DNA of 26,194 nucleotides, taken from a virus. Positions within the stretch are counted from its first letter, which is position 1. Each line of letters begins with the position of its first letter. The notes beneath the pieces were generated by a model that saw nothing but the letters and a program-made list of their open reading frames with translations, made no database searches and was not told where the DNA came from. The stretch is taken from positions 1 through 26,194 of the IMG/VR virus record IMGVR_UViG_3300033571_012604; one strand, written 5' to 3'. Below, piece by piece: positions 14,481-21,900 of this stretch. The position numbers and the translations under genes are program-made.

Positions 14481-14645
14481 TTAATTCTTTTTTTTATTAT
14501 CAATATCTTCAGCTTTTTTATTGTTAGTCTTTTTAATTTTGTGCGTTTTTCCAAAATTAATTTCGTCAATACCAAACTTATGCATAAAGTCATTCAATTC
14601 TTCCAACATCTTGTTTTCGATTTCTTCTTTAGTTAGTTTTTTCAT
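14481..14645 (-). CDS. small basic hypothetical protein (54 aa)
   Basis: From ATG 14645 to TAA 14481. Begins MKKLTKEEIENKMLEEL, helical, and ends in a run of lysines and asparagines. It overlaps the end of the macro-domain gene by 17 nt in another frame and is probably in the same transcript. Function unknown. Confidence 0.55.
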   Translation of the reverse strand: MKKLTKEEIENKMLEELNDFMHKFGIDEINFGKTHKIKKTNNKKAEDIDNKKKN

Positions 14646-15102
14646 ATTCCACAATATATATATCGTATTCGTTTAGTTCGTCTTTGATTGTCTTTTCGAT
14701 TAATTCTTTAGATTCAAATCCACCTAGCCCACAACCAATATATGGAAATCCAATCCTGATTTTCACATCACTATGGGAATTAGGTAAATCATTTTTCATA
14801 ACTTTTAATGCGGATTTAAATGAAGCGTAGTCGAAATATTTACCCGGTCTAACTTGTGTATACAAATTATAAATCCGTTTATCGTCATCAACATGTGTAA
14901 CAGAAAATGTCCCCATTTGTTCTGCAGGTTCATCAAACTTTGATTTATGTTCGATGTCAATCTTTGACGCTTGTGGATATCTTTCTGCAATTTGTTTCGC
15001 AACTCCCGCCCCCATAATTCCCATACAATTACAACCGTGAGCAATGATATCGAAAAATCCCATATCAAACAGTTTAACCAAGTCACCTTTTTTTCTTATC
15101 AT
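14629..15102 (-). CDS. macro-domain protein (ADP-ribose-phosphate hydrolase type)
   Basis: 157 aa. The ADP-ribose binding motifs are clear: GDL at residues 6-8, AHGCNCMGIMGAGVAKQI (21-38), and the second loop IGCGLGGFE (about 122-130). These match the Poa1p/ALC1-like macro proteins that remove the phosphate from ADP-ribose-1''-phosphate or hydrolyse ADP-ribosyl esters. In phages such proteins may process ADP-ribose products of RNA repair or reverse ADP-ribosylation-based defence. It lies in the same run of genes as the RNA ligase, with one secreted-protein gene between them. Confidence 0.88.
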   Translation of the reverse strand: MIRKKGDLVKLFDMGFFDIIAHGCNCMGIMGAGVAKQIAERYPQASKIDIEHKSKFDEPAEQMGTFSVTHVDDDKRIYNLYTQVRPGKYFDYASFKSALKVMKNDLPNSHSDVKIRIGFPYIGCGLGGFESKELIEKTIKDELNEYDIYIVEYEKTN

Positions 15103-15105
15103 AAT

Positions 15106-15489
15106 TTATTCAGGTTTTGTTTTATAATACCAAACGTAATCGGAAAATTCAACAGCGAAATATAAAAATTCGGGTTCTTCAGGGTTTGAAAAAATTAACA
15201 CGTGACAAGGAATACCTTTATCGTTTAAACAATAGAACCTCTTGAATTTTTCTCCGTCCTGTGATGCACTGATTAACCTGTAAACTTGTTTTTCTTTACT
15301 GTAAACAGTTGATTTGTTTTCTTCAATTTCAATCAATATGTTAACTTCTTTTCTAATTCCCCAAGTAACAGAATGATTAGTATCAGGTCTGTAACCTATA
15401 TTAAACTCACTGGCCCTTAGATAGACTTTTTGTGAAAATGCTGTCACACTTGTTAGTGTGAACAGCATCAATGTTAATAGTTTCTTCAT
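15106..15489 (-). CDS. secreted protein (127 aa)
   Basis: A clear signal peptide MKKLLTLMLFTLTSVTAFSQ suggests export to the periplasm. The mature part is strand-rich with an aromatic C-terminal region (EFLYFAVEFSDYVWYY). No catalytic motif recognised. It lies between the macro-domain gene (3 nt) and the RNA ligase gene (12 nt), so all three are probably co-transcribed although it acts in another compartment. The signal-peptide coding region contains a 13-pair hairpin (15438-15468). Confidence 0.7.
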   Translation of the reverse strand: MKKLLTLMLFTLTSVTAFSQKVYLRASEFNIGYRPDTNHSVTWGIRKEVNILIEIEENKSTVYSKEKQVYRLISASQDGEKFKRFYCLNDKGIPCHVLIFSNPEEPEFLYFAVEFSDYVWYYKTKPE

Positions 15490-15501
15490 TTTATTTTTTT
15501 A

Positions 15502-16584
15502 TTACTTTTCGTTCAACAAAAATTGGTTTGAAATTGATTTGAATGAAATTGTTCCATCCATTGACCTAACAACCACGCCTTCACGTTCTGTATTTGGATT
15601 CAACGCTGATTTACCTTCAGCATATTTCAACATATCTTCAACAGTATTAGGTAACATAAATGGAGTTTCCAAGATTGGAACATGTTCCAAGTTTAACATA
15701 TTCATAATCTCAGTGAATTGATTTATCGAAACTCTTTGGTGTTTCTCAATATCAAAGACATTAAAGAACTTTACGGTTTGTCCTTTAATTTTGTACGGGT
15801 TCCCTTGGATTCCTTCTCCAATAAGTTCTCCTTGGAAACAAATGTTTCTATTCAAAGACTTCATTTTATTTTCCAAATCAAGTTCACGAGCCACTTTCCA
15901 AAAAGTGTTTCCTTCAGTTTCCAACAATTCAAGGTTTCTTGAACATACACCAAAAACCCCATCATTAATGTAAAAAGTCGCTGATGAACCATCCAATTTT
16001 TCTGTTACGTAAAACTGATGTTTAGATTGGAATATCCATTCACCATATTCTTTTACCAAATTTTGAACACGTTCTTCATCCGTCTTGCTAAGGAATGATG
16101 GAAACGCTCCTTTTACTTTACCAGCAAGTTCTGCGGGAATTGGTGGTTCATATTTTACAATTCCCAAGTATTCAGTCACATCAACACCCTCTTCGATTAC
16201 CAAAGCGTCATCATATGGACCAACTTGTAATTGAAAACCCCAAGGTTGTTGTGAATACCCAATTTTCATTTCATCTTCACCTTCCAAAATTGAAATCGGT
16301 AAAACCAACCCTTGTGACAATTGGTTTCTAAGTCGAATTGTTCTCAAACGAAATCCTTCTTTATCACCCATCCTTTTGTATGAAGACTTCCTCAAAAATT
16401 CAAATTCCTCTCGAATTGGTAGAAACGAATCAATTTCACAATAAACACAAAAATCTCCGACCTTGTATTCACCTTTTTTGGTTACAACGCTCCAACCATC
16501 AACAATGACCAATTCGATTGCATCTGCATTTTCAATTGGTCTTACATCACTAATTTTTCTAATACTTGCAAGTTTTCTTTCCAT
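15502..16584 (-). CDS. RNA ligase, DRB0094/Rnl5-like (OB fold plus nucleotidyltransferase)
   Basis: 360 aa, near the length of the Deinococcus enzyme. An N-terminal OB-type region (about 1-140) precedes the nucleotidyltransferase core: motif I EKLDGSS with the adenylated Lys 196, motif III QGELIG (251-256), motif IV EREGVVVR (333-340), motif V SFKSIS (347-352). The family seals 5'-phosphate/3'-OH nicks in RNA, using ATP. Likely roles are repair of RNAs cut by host anticodon nucleases or other RNA joining. It follows the small lipoprotein gene by 7 nt. Very secure at family level. Confidence 0.92.
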   Translation of the reverse strand: MERKLASIRKISDVRPIENADAIELVIVDGWSVVTKKGEYKVGDFCVYCEIDSFLPIREEFEFLRKSSYKRMGDKEGFRLRTIRLRNQLSQGLVLPISILEGEDEMKIGYSQQPWGFQLQVGPYDDALVIEEGVDVTEYLGIVKYEPPIPAELAGKVKGAFPSFLSKTDEERVQNLVKEYGEWIFQSKHQFYVTEKLDGSSATFYINDGVFGVCSRNLELLETEGNTFWKVARELDLENKMKSLNRNICFQGELIGEGIQGNPYKIKGQTVKFFNVFDIEKHQRVSINQFTEIMNMLNLEHVPILETPFMLPNTVEDMLKYAEGKSALNPNTEREGVVVRSMDGTISFKSISNQFLLNEK

Positions 16585-16591
16585 TTTATTC

Positions 16592-16756
16592 TTATTTTGA
16601 AATGATTCTTGGGATTCTTACTGTGTCACCTTCATTTAGGTATTCTGTGGTGCATAAAGTCCCCGTTTCTTTACCATCAATACTTCTTACTTGGTAAGTG
16701 TTTACCGAGCCTTGTGTTTCACAACACAATATAATTAAGGTGATAATTGTTTTCAT
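16592..16756 (-). CDS. small putative lipoprotein (54 aa)
   Basis: From ATG 16756 to TAA 16592. Begins MKTIITLIILCCETQG, a short hydrophobic signal with a cysteine that could be lipidated. The remaining 40 residues have no motif. The best Bacteroidetes-type promoter in the window ends 5 nt before its ATG, and the RNA ligase gene follows at 7 nt, so the promoter probably also drives the ligase and macro genes. Confidence 0.6.
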   Translation of the reverse strand: MKTIITLIILCCETQGSVNTYQVRSIDGKETGTLCTTEYLNEGDTVRIPRIISK

Positions 16757-16761
16757 ACCTA

Positions 16762-16793
16762 CAAAGATATTGAATATTTTTTAAATATCAAAA
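16762..16793 (-). promoter_or_regulatory. promoter TTTTG-19 bp-TATCTTTG
   Basis: TTTTG at 16793-16789 and TATCTTTG at 16769-16762, 19 bp apart, a strong match to the Bacteroidetes consensus. It overlaps the 3' end of the purA-like gene and starts the RNA ligase operon, with almost no leader. Confidence 0.75.
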
Positions 16794-17797
16794 GGAGATT
16801 GACTAAATGTTATGTTTGTAACTGTTGGACAACTCTGAAAAATTTTATCTTCAATATCTAATTTGAATTGTTTTGTGTCCTTAACTTCCAGTAATTCGTT
16901 GTTGTAGTAATAACATAAACATCCTGCGGTTTCCAAAACATCTAATTTATTGAATATCAAATCAGAAACTCCGTTTATGTTACAAGCTTTAATAATGTCG
17001 TTAACATTCAACCAATCTACTTGTCTTTTTCTTCCTGTTGTTGCACCAAACTCTTGTCCTATTTCTCTTATTCTTTCAAATAGTGGGTTATCACCTTCAA
17101 AGTTTTTTGCCCCCACATATGTTCTGTATGCCTTTGCAATACCATACACACTTCTGATTTTTTGTGGTGGAACACCATTCATAATTGCAGAACCTACAGT
17201 ACAATGTGAAGATGTAACGTAAGGATAATCTCCCCAATCGATATCAAGTTCAAAACCTTGGGCTCCTTCAAAAAGTATTTTTGCATTTTTTACCTCATCG
17301 TTATTATACAATTCATCATAAATGTCAATGACCATTGGTTTAATAAAATCCACATCTTCGGCTCTTATACCGTTTCGTCCATATTTGTCTCTATAACAAG
17401 GTCCATTACCAGTTTTGGTTGTACCAATTTTTGTGTCCTTGGAATCTTCTTCAATATGTTTGTCCGTTATAATATGAACTCTTTTATCAATAAAGAGATT
17501 ACCATATACCTTAACAGAATTACTTTCTAATTCATTTATCTCTTTAACTAATTTATCGAGATTAACAACACAACCAGGGCCAATGATTGACTTGATACCA
17601 TAAAAAACCCCAATTGGGATAAAGTGGGTTACAAATTTTTTTCCGTTATGGTAAACCGTGTGTCCAGCATTTCCACCACCATTATACCTTATAATGTGTG
17701 TATAACGATTTGGTTTTTTCGCCAAAGCATGTGCCACTTTACCTTTACCTGTGTCACCAGCTTGTAGGTCAACAATTACATCCGCGCAATATACCAT
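16781..17797 (-). CDS. purA: adenylosuccinate synthetase-like enzyme, short form (PurA/PurZ family)
   Basis: 338 aa, the short archaeal/phage length rather than the bacterial 430. The N-terminal GTP/IMP loop is VDLQAGDTGKGK (residues 9-20): the catalytic Asp is kept (Asp 15) but the usual following Glu is Thr and the usual QWG is QAG. Other sites: NAGHT with His 46, GTTKTGNGP (125-133), EGAQG (177-181), YPYVTSS (191-197), GATTGRKR with the aspartate-binding arginines (251-258), NKLDVL (283-288). PurA makes adenylosuccinate from IMP and aspartate; phage PurZ uses dGMP for 2-aminoadenine. The kept Asp points to PurA activity, the neighbouring residues to PurZ-like enzymes. It follows the 86-aa gene by 3 nt. 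Confidence 0.85.
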   Translation of the reverse strand: MVYCADVIVDLQAGDTGKGKVAHALAKKPNRYTHIIRYNGGGNAGHTVYHNGKKFVTHFIPIGVFYGIKSIIGPGCVVNLDKLVKEINELESNSVKVYGNLFIDKRVHIITDKHIEEDSKDTKIGTTKTGNGPCYRDKYGRNGIRAEDVDFIKPMVIDIYDELYNNDEVKNAKILFEGAQGFELDIDWGDYPYVTSSHCTVGSAIMNGVPPQKIRSVYGIAKAYRTYVGAKNFEGDNPLFERIREIGQEFGATTGRKRQVDWLNVNDIIKACNINGVSDLIFNKLDVLETAGCLCYYYNNELLEVKDTKQFKLDIEDKIFQSCPTVTNITFSQSPFDI

Positions 17798-17800
17798 ATA

Positions 17801-18061
17801 TTAATATTTTTTAATAATATTTTTTATAATTTCTTCTTCTTCCAATGTGATTCTTTGTCTTAACGTCCATAGCTTGGTAATCATGTCATCCCACTCTATT
17901 TCTAAAAGATTTTTGTCATTATTGTTATTACCTACAACCCTAATAACATAACCGTCTTCAACTAAAGCATCGATTAAGTCTTCTCGTTCCCTTTTTGAAC
18001 ATGCTGACAAAAATTCGTCGACATCAACGTCGACATCCGAACTAAATTCTATATATGGCAT
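17801..18061 (-). CDS. acidic hypothetical protein (86 aa)
   Basis: Starts MPYIEFSSDVDVDVDEFLSA, with an alternating Asp/Val run encoded by a short DNA repeat containing two GTCGAC sites. A helix with SKREREDLIDALVEDG follows, then a helical C-terminus. Similar short acidic proteins with DVDVDEFL are known to me from phages without function. It is 3 nt upstream of the purA-like gene and probably co-transcribed. Confidence 0.65.
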   Translation of the reverse strand: MPYIEFSSDVDVDVDEFLSACSKREREDLIDALVEDGYVIRVVGNNNNDKNLLEIEWDDMITKLWTLRQRITLEEEEIIKNIIKKY

Positions 18062-18131
18062 ATTTTTTTTGTTTTACAATCAAAAGAATAAGAAAAATAC
18101 TTTTAAGAATCAACATTTTCCATCTTCCATC

Positions 18132-18139
18132 ATATTTAT
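18132..18139 (+). promoter_or_regulatory. ATATTTAT motif 6 nt before ATG
   Basis: Precedes the 122-aa gene with only six bases to the start codon. Part of the recurrent motif set; would give a leaderless or near-leaderless message if it is a -10-like element. Confidence 0.5.
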
Positions 18140-18145
18140 CATAAT

Positions 18146-18514
18146 ATGAGAAGATTAACGTTTACACAATTTAATGAAATGAACAAAGATATTTTTGTTC
18201 ATACAGTAACTGAATATCTTAAAGAATATTTTGAAGACATATCTGAATGTATAGCAGTAACCGATATAACATTGGGGAACTATTTCGAAAAGGTTGAAAA
18301 GCATAGATATACTTGGGACGATTCGTTACCTACTTTTGTTTCATCTTCAGCGTCTGCAACATTAAATATCAAAAACCTTTCTTGTTATTTTAAAACCTTT
18401 GGACCTAGTTCTGAAAAGAACCATGAAAAATTTTTGAAAGAAATGTATTTGGTTTTTGATTTCTTTCGAGTACCTCAAACACTTTTTTCTATTGAATTAA
18501 ACTTCTTAGATTAA
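18146..18514 (+). CDS. hypothetical 122-aa protein
   Basis: Starts MRRLTFTQFNEMNKDIFVHT; mixed alpha/beta with many aromatic residues and a serine-rich middle (SSSASATLN). No motif recognised. It converges on the zinc-ribbon gene, whose stop lies 4 nt beyond its own. Function unknown. Confidence 0.65.
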   Translation: MRRLTFTQFNEMNKDIFVHTVTEYLKEYFEDISECIAVTDITLGNYFEKVEKHRYTWDDSLPTFVSSSASATLNIKNLSCYFKTFGPSSEKNHEKFLKEMYLVFDFFRVPQTLFSIELNFLD

Positions 18515-18518
18515 GATA

Positions 18519-19187
18519 CTAATCTTCAAGGTCCTCAATAGTTTCTCGTTTGTCAACAATTCGTTTGAAAATTATTTTTCCCTCTACATTTTCAAAATTA
18601 TCAAAATCACTTATTAATGTTTCGGGTTCTAATTCTTTAAGGATTATTCTGTATTTAGTTTTCTGAATAAAGCTTTTTTCATTTGATATTAGGCTTTGAA
18701 TTTTATCTTCATCCAATAAATCCATAACAATCTTAGGTGTGAGCTCTATTGAAAAATTAGACTTAGTAAAACCATCGCCTCTACATTCTCTACAATCAAT
18801 AAGGCCGCTTCCATCACAATTGTCGCACCATTCTCCTCCGAAATCTTCACCGTTTAAAATACCATTTCCATTACATTCTCTACAATTTTCAGACCCTGTA
18901 CCTTTACAATCTTCACACGTTTGATATCCTACCATTTTATGTCCGTATATCTGAATAAGATAAAAAACTATATTTTTTTCCAATTTCATAACAAAGTCAA
19001 ATGGTTTATTTCTTGTAACGAAATAAATTCCATAAATTAATAAACCTAACTCAATAAGTGTTATTTTTTTATAATCATATCTTGTTAAAGGATGTAACAT
19101 AATATTTTTAACGATTTCTGACAATTTAGGTTGCGTTTTATATTCTTCTGAAATAATTTCTACTATCTCTTTAAGTGGCATTTTCAT
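18519..19187 (-). CDS. DnaJ-type zinc-ribbon protein without J domain (222 aa)
   Basis: Four CxxCxGxG repeats at residues 91-98, 102-109, 121-128 and 132-139 make two zinc centres like the cysteine-rich domain of DnaJ. There is no N-terminal J domain (no HPD), so it is not a classical Hsp40. The N-terminal 80 residues are helical with hydrophobic segments, and the C-terminal 80 are strand-rich. Such domains bind unfolded proteins, and J-less forms act as scaffolds or in redox folding. Its start shares the palindromic promoter region with the divergent 188-aa gene. Confidence 0.75.
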   Translation of the reverse strand: MKMPLKEIVEIISEEYKTQPKLSEIVKNIMLHPLTRYDYKKITLIELGLLIYGIYFVTRNKPFDFVMKLEKNIVFYLIQIYGHKMVGYQTCEDCKGTGSENCRECNGNGILNGEDFGGEWCDNCDGSGLIDCRECRGDGFTKSNFSIELTPKIVMDLLDEDKIQSLISNEKSFIQKTKYRIILKELEPETLISDFDNFENVEGKIIFKRIVDKRETIEDLED

Positions 19188-19190
19188 ATT

Positions 19191-19204
19191 TATAAATATT
19201 TATA
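19191..19204. promoter_or_regulatory. palindromic ATATTTAT element between divergent genes
   Basis: TATAAATATTTATA reads the same on both strands, so it presents ATATTTAT in both directions. The ATG on each side (19187 minus, 19208 plus) lies exactly 4 nt from its copy. Likely a bidirectional promoter. Confidence 0.6.
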
Positions 19205-19207
19205 AGT

Positions 19208-19774
19208 ATGAATTTAAATAAAGAACAAATTTTACAAATTTTGGAGTTTTTCAAAGAAATGGATACGATAACTCCTCAAGTGTTTGAAGGATTAATCGGA
19301 TTAAAAGGTATGATTAGATTTCATGATATTATTTCACCTGATTTAAAATATTTTGGTTTACAAAATGAATCTGAAAAATATGCGGATTTCTTTTTTCACC
19401 TTTATGGGTTAAACTTAGATAAAATTAAAAATAACACATTGACCGTTGATAACCTTCAAATACCTCAACTAAAACCATACTCTTTTGACCTCGTAGTAAA
19501 TGTAAATGTTAACAAAGCTGAAATTTATACTTTTAAGGATTATGAAGCATATTCTCAAAATACAATACGTTGGGATTATTATTCAGGAGTATTTGATTTT
19601 ATAGATGGTGAATTTGAATCTGAAGAAACATATGACTCGGATGTAATTGATGTAAATTTTGAAAATTTTGAAGTAGATAATTCTAATTCGGTGAAAGAAT
19701 CAAAGGAAAATAAATTAAAAAAACTCTTTAAAATGAGAGAAATAATAGACAACAAAATAAAAGATTTAATATGA
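19208..19774 (+). CDS. hypothetical 188-aa protein
   Basis: Starts MNLNKEQILQILEFFKEMDT; the middle is aromatic and strand-rich (YSFDLVVNVNVNKAEIYTF), with an acidic segment (DGEFESEETYDSDVIDV) and a lysine-rich helical C-terminus. No motif recognised. The stop overlaps the next ATG (ATGA), so it is coupled to the phage C-terminal-domain protein. Confidence 0.65.
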   Translation: MNLNKEQILQILEFFKEMDTITPQVFEGLIGLKGMIRFHDIISPDLKYFGLQNESEKYADFFFHLYGLNLDKIKNNTLTVDNLQIPQLKPYSFDLVVNVNVNKAEIYTFKDYEAYSQNTIRWDYYSGVFDFIDGEFESEETYDSDVIDVNFENFEVDNSNSVKESKENKLKKLFKMREIIDNKIKDLI

Positions 19775-20403
19775 AATTATCAAAATTAATACACGAAGAA
19801 TTAATTAACGAACAAAACAAATCGTTAATCTTAACAGAAGACGTTAAAGTGTCTGATGTTTTAAATTATCATATACAAGAAAAACTAAGTCTAGTTGAAA
19901 ATGTTTTTAGAATATATTCAAATAAATATTTTGACTTAATTAATGAGGTACGAGAACTATATAATCAGGGTTTAATTGAACTTAATGAAGAAGATACTGA
20001 ATTAATTTCTACCGACTTGGGTGAATCTGTAACACTACAAGATGGAAGTGTTGTCTATTTGGACGCTCCTTTCATTGATGAATATATCACGGAGGAAGAT
20101 GTTCAACAATTAAGTGAAGCATTACATAGAGGTAAGAAAGTAAAACTAAACAAACCGTTTAGAACACCAGGAGGTCCAAAGAAATTTGCGGTATATGTTA
20201 AAACACCAAAAGGAACAATTAAAAAAGTAACATTTGGTTATCCAGGTTTAAGAGTTAGAAACGCAAATCCTAAAGCGGCAAAATCATTCAGGGCTCGTCA
20301 CAAATGTGACCAAAAGAAAGATAGAACAACCGCAGGCTACTGGGCGTGCAACGTGGGTAGATATTCAAAACAACTCGGATTAAAATCTTCTTCGTCTTGG
20401 TAA
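19771..20403 (+). CDS. phage protein with conserved basic FRARHKC C-terminal domain (210 aa)
   Basis: Two parts. The N-terminal half (about 1-120) is acidic and helical. The C-terminal part (about 130-210) is basic, with KKFAVYVKTPKGTIKKVTFG, SFRARHKCDQKKDRTTAGYW and ACNVGRYSKQL. This C-terminal domain with its Cys/His pair recurs at the ends of head and prohead-related proteins of large tailed phages, from memory. A structural or DNA-binding job in the virion is plausible, but not shown. Good marker that the region is viral. Confidence 0.75.
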   Translation: MKLSKLIHEELINEQNKSLILTEDVKVSDVLNYHIQEKLSLVENVFRIYSNKYFDLINEVRELYNQGLIELNEEDTELISTDLGESVTLQDGSVVYLDAPFIDEYITEEDVQQLSEALHRGKKVKLNKPFRTPGGPKKFAVYVKTPKGTIKKVTFGYPGLRVRNANPKAAKSFRARHKCDQKKDRTTAGYWACNVGRYSKQLGLKSSSSW

Positions 20404-20454
20404 TTTTTTAGCTATAATTTAATAATTTATAAATATTTGTGTGACACATGAACT

Positions 20455-20462
20455 GTATTTAT
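20455..20462 (+). promoter_or_regulatory. GTATTTAT motif 7 nt before ATG
   Basis: Variant of ATATTTAT upstream of the glycosyltransferase gene. Confidence 0.45.
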
Positions 20463-20469
20463 ATATTAT

Positions 20470-21177
20470 ATGGAATTAAAAAAATTAGTTACAATTGTAA
20501 TACCTTGTAAGAATGAAAATAAATTAATTGGTAATTTATTAGAAAATTTAAACAATCAAAGAAATATTAAAGATACAAAAGTTTTTGTTGCGGATTCAAG
20601 TGATGATTTCACCACAATACATTATATTTCATCACAAAAAAATAAAGAAATATCATTAGAAATTATTAATGGTGGTTATCCAGCATTTGCCAGACATAAT
20701 GGGGCAATTAAATCAAAAACACCATACATTCTTTTTTTAGATTCTGATATGTCTATAGAATCTCAATCATTTATTAATGACATCTTAGATGAAATAATTA
20801 AAAAAGAAGGTACTCTTTTAACTTGTAAAGTAAGAAGTACTGAAAATAAATTTAACATTTATTTTAAAGTTTTTGATTTTATTCAAAAACTTCATTGGGT
20901 TACTAAACCGTTTGCTTTAGGCGGTATTATGTTATTTAATACTAAAGATTATTTTTATATTGGTGGTTTTAATCCTGATGATTTATTTGCCGAGGATTAT
21001 AATTTAAGTAAAAAAGTTAAATCTAACAAATTTATTCTATCAAAAAAAATAATTAAAACGTCCCCAAGAAGATTTAAAAATAAAAGTATTTTATACATTG
21101 TTAAAATGATGTTTCTATCATTTATACATCGTAATAATAAATCTTTCTTTAAAAAAAGTCACAATTATTGGTCATGA
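20470..21177 (+). CDS. glycosyltransferase family 2
   Basis: 235 aa GT-A enzyme that transfers a sugar from a nucleotide donor. It opens with the typical TIVIPCKNENKLI (8-20), has the metal-binding DSD at 91-93, the acceptor region FALGGIMLF (148-156) and the catalytic-base AED at 174-176. A hydrophobic C-terminal stretch (ILYIVKMMFLSFI) could attach it to the membrane. It is coupled by ATGA to the LpxH-like phosphoesterase. The pair suggests modification of a lipid or surface glycan. Confidence 0.88.
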   Translation: MELKKLVTIVIPCKNENKLIGNLLENLNNQRNIKDTKVFVADSSDDFTTIHYISSQKNKEISLEIINGGYPAFARHNGAIKSKTPYILFLDSDMSIESQSFINDILDEIIKKEGTLLTCKVRSTENKFNIYFKVFDFIQKLHWVTKPFALGGIMLFNTKDYFYIGGFNPDDLFAEDYNLSKKVKSNKFILSKKIIKTSPRRFKNKSILYIVKMMFLSFIHRNNKSFFKKSHNYWS

Positions 21178-21887
21178 AATATGAAACTATTATAATATCT
21201 GATTTACATTTAGGGTCAAAATCGAGTAGAACTAAAGACATTTTAAAATTTTTAGATTCAATAGAATGTAATACATTAATATTAAATGGTGATATTATTG
21301 ATGGTTGGGCATTAAAAAGAGGGTCTAAATGGAAATCTAAGGATACTAAAGTCATTAGGAAAATATTGAAGATGTCGGAAAAAGGAACTAAAATAGTTTG
21401 GGTTATGGGTAATCATGATGATTTTTTAGAACCTTTTATTGGTTTAAAAATTGATAATATTCAAATTGTTGATGAATTTAAATATGTTGGTAAAAACGAT
21501 AAGAAATATTATATCGTTCATGGTGATAAATTAGACGTTTTTTCATCAAAATTTAAATTAATTGCAAAAATAGGTTCTATTGGTTATGATTTTGCCATAT
21601 GGTTAAATCTAATTTATAATAAATACAGAGAGTGGAGAGGTTTACCTTATTTTTCATTATCCAATATTTTAAAACAGAATATTAAAAAAGCTATTAGTTT
21701 TATCGAAGATTTTGAAAATAATGCGATTAGACTATCTGAAAATAAAGAATGTGATGTAATTATTTGTGGTCATATTCACCATCCGAAAATTAATGAAAAA
21801 TACATGAACTCAGGTGATTGGTGTGAAAATTGTAGTTTTTTAGTTGAAGATTTTGATGGTAATTGGAGTGCATTGTATTTTCATTGA
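21174..21887 (+). CDS. LpxH-like calcineurin-fold phosphoesterase
   Basis: 237 aa. All metal-binding blocks of the metallophosphoesterase fold are present: SDLHLGS (9-15), NGDIID (38-43), GNHDD (79-83), VHGD (115-118) and GHIHHP (199-204), then MNSGDWCENC (211-220). This is the UDP-2,3-diacylglucosamine diphosphatase-related group that acts in lipid A synthesis or on other nucleotide-lipid substrates. The start is the ATG at 21174, overlapping the glycosyltransferase stop; a TTG two codons upstream was rejected. Substrate in the phage unknown. Confidence 0.87.
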   Translation: MKYETIIISDLHLGSKSSRTKDILKFLDSIECNTLILNGDIIDGWALKRGSKWKSKDTKVIRKILKMSEKGTKIVWVMGNHDDFLEPFIGLKIDNIQIVDEFKYVGKNDKKYYIVHGDKLDVFSSKFKLIAKIGSIGYDFAIWLNLIYNKYREWRGLPYFSLSNILKQNIKKAISFIEDFENNAIRLSENKECDVIICGHIHHPKINEKYMNSGDWCENCSFLVEDFDGNWSALYFH

Positions 21888-21894
21888 TATTTAT
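21887..21894 (+). promoter_or_regulatory. ATATTTAT motif 6 nt before ATG
   Basis: Lies between the phosphoesterase stop and the cupin ATG; matches the motif before other plus-strand genes. Confidence 0.5.
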
Positions 21895-21900
21895 TATTAA

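Noticed and set aside
14805-15086. 93-aa minus-strand ORF
   Set aside because: A shifted-frame shadow of the macro-domain gene, whose own motifs are intact.
16781-17797. Firm call of PurZ and a 2-aminoadenine genome
   Set aside because: The catalytic Asp typical of PurA is kept and no other gene of that pathway is present in the window.
18000-18050. Short repeat with two GTCGAC sites as a regulatory element
   Set aside because: It encodes an Asp/Val run inside the 86-aa gene, which explains the repeat.
18739-18924. Ser/Pro/Leu-rich 61-aa plus-strand ORF
   Set aside because: The antisense of the four CxxCxGxG zinc repeats; its composition follows from them.
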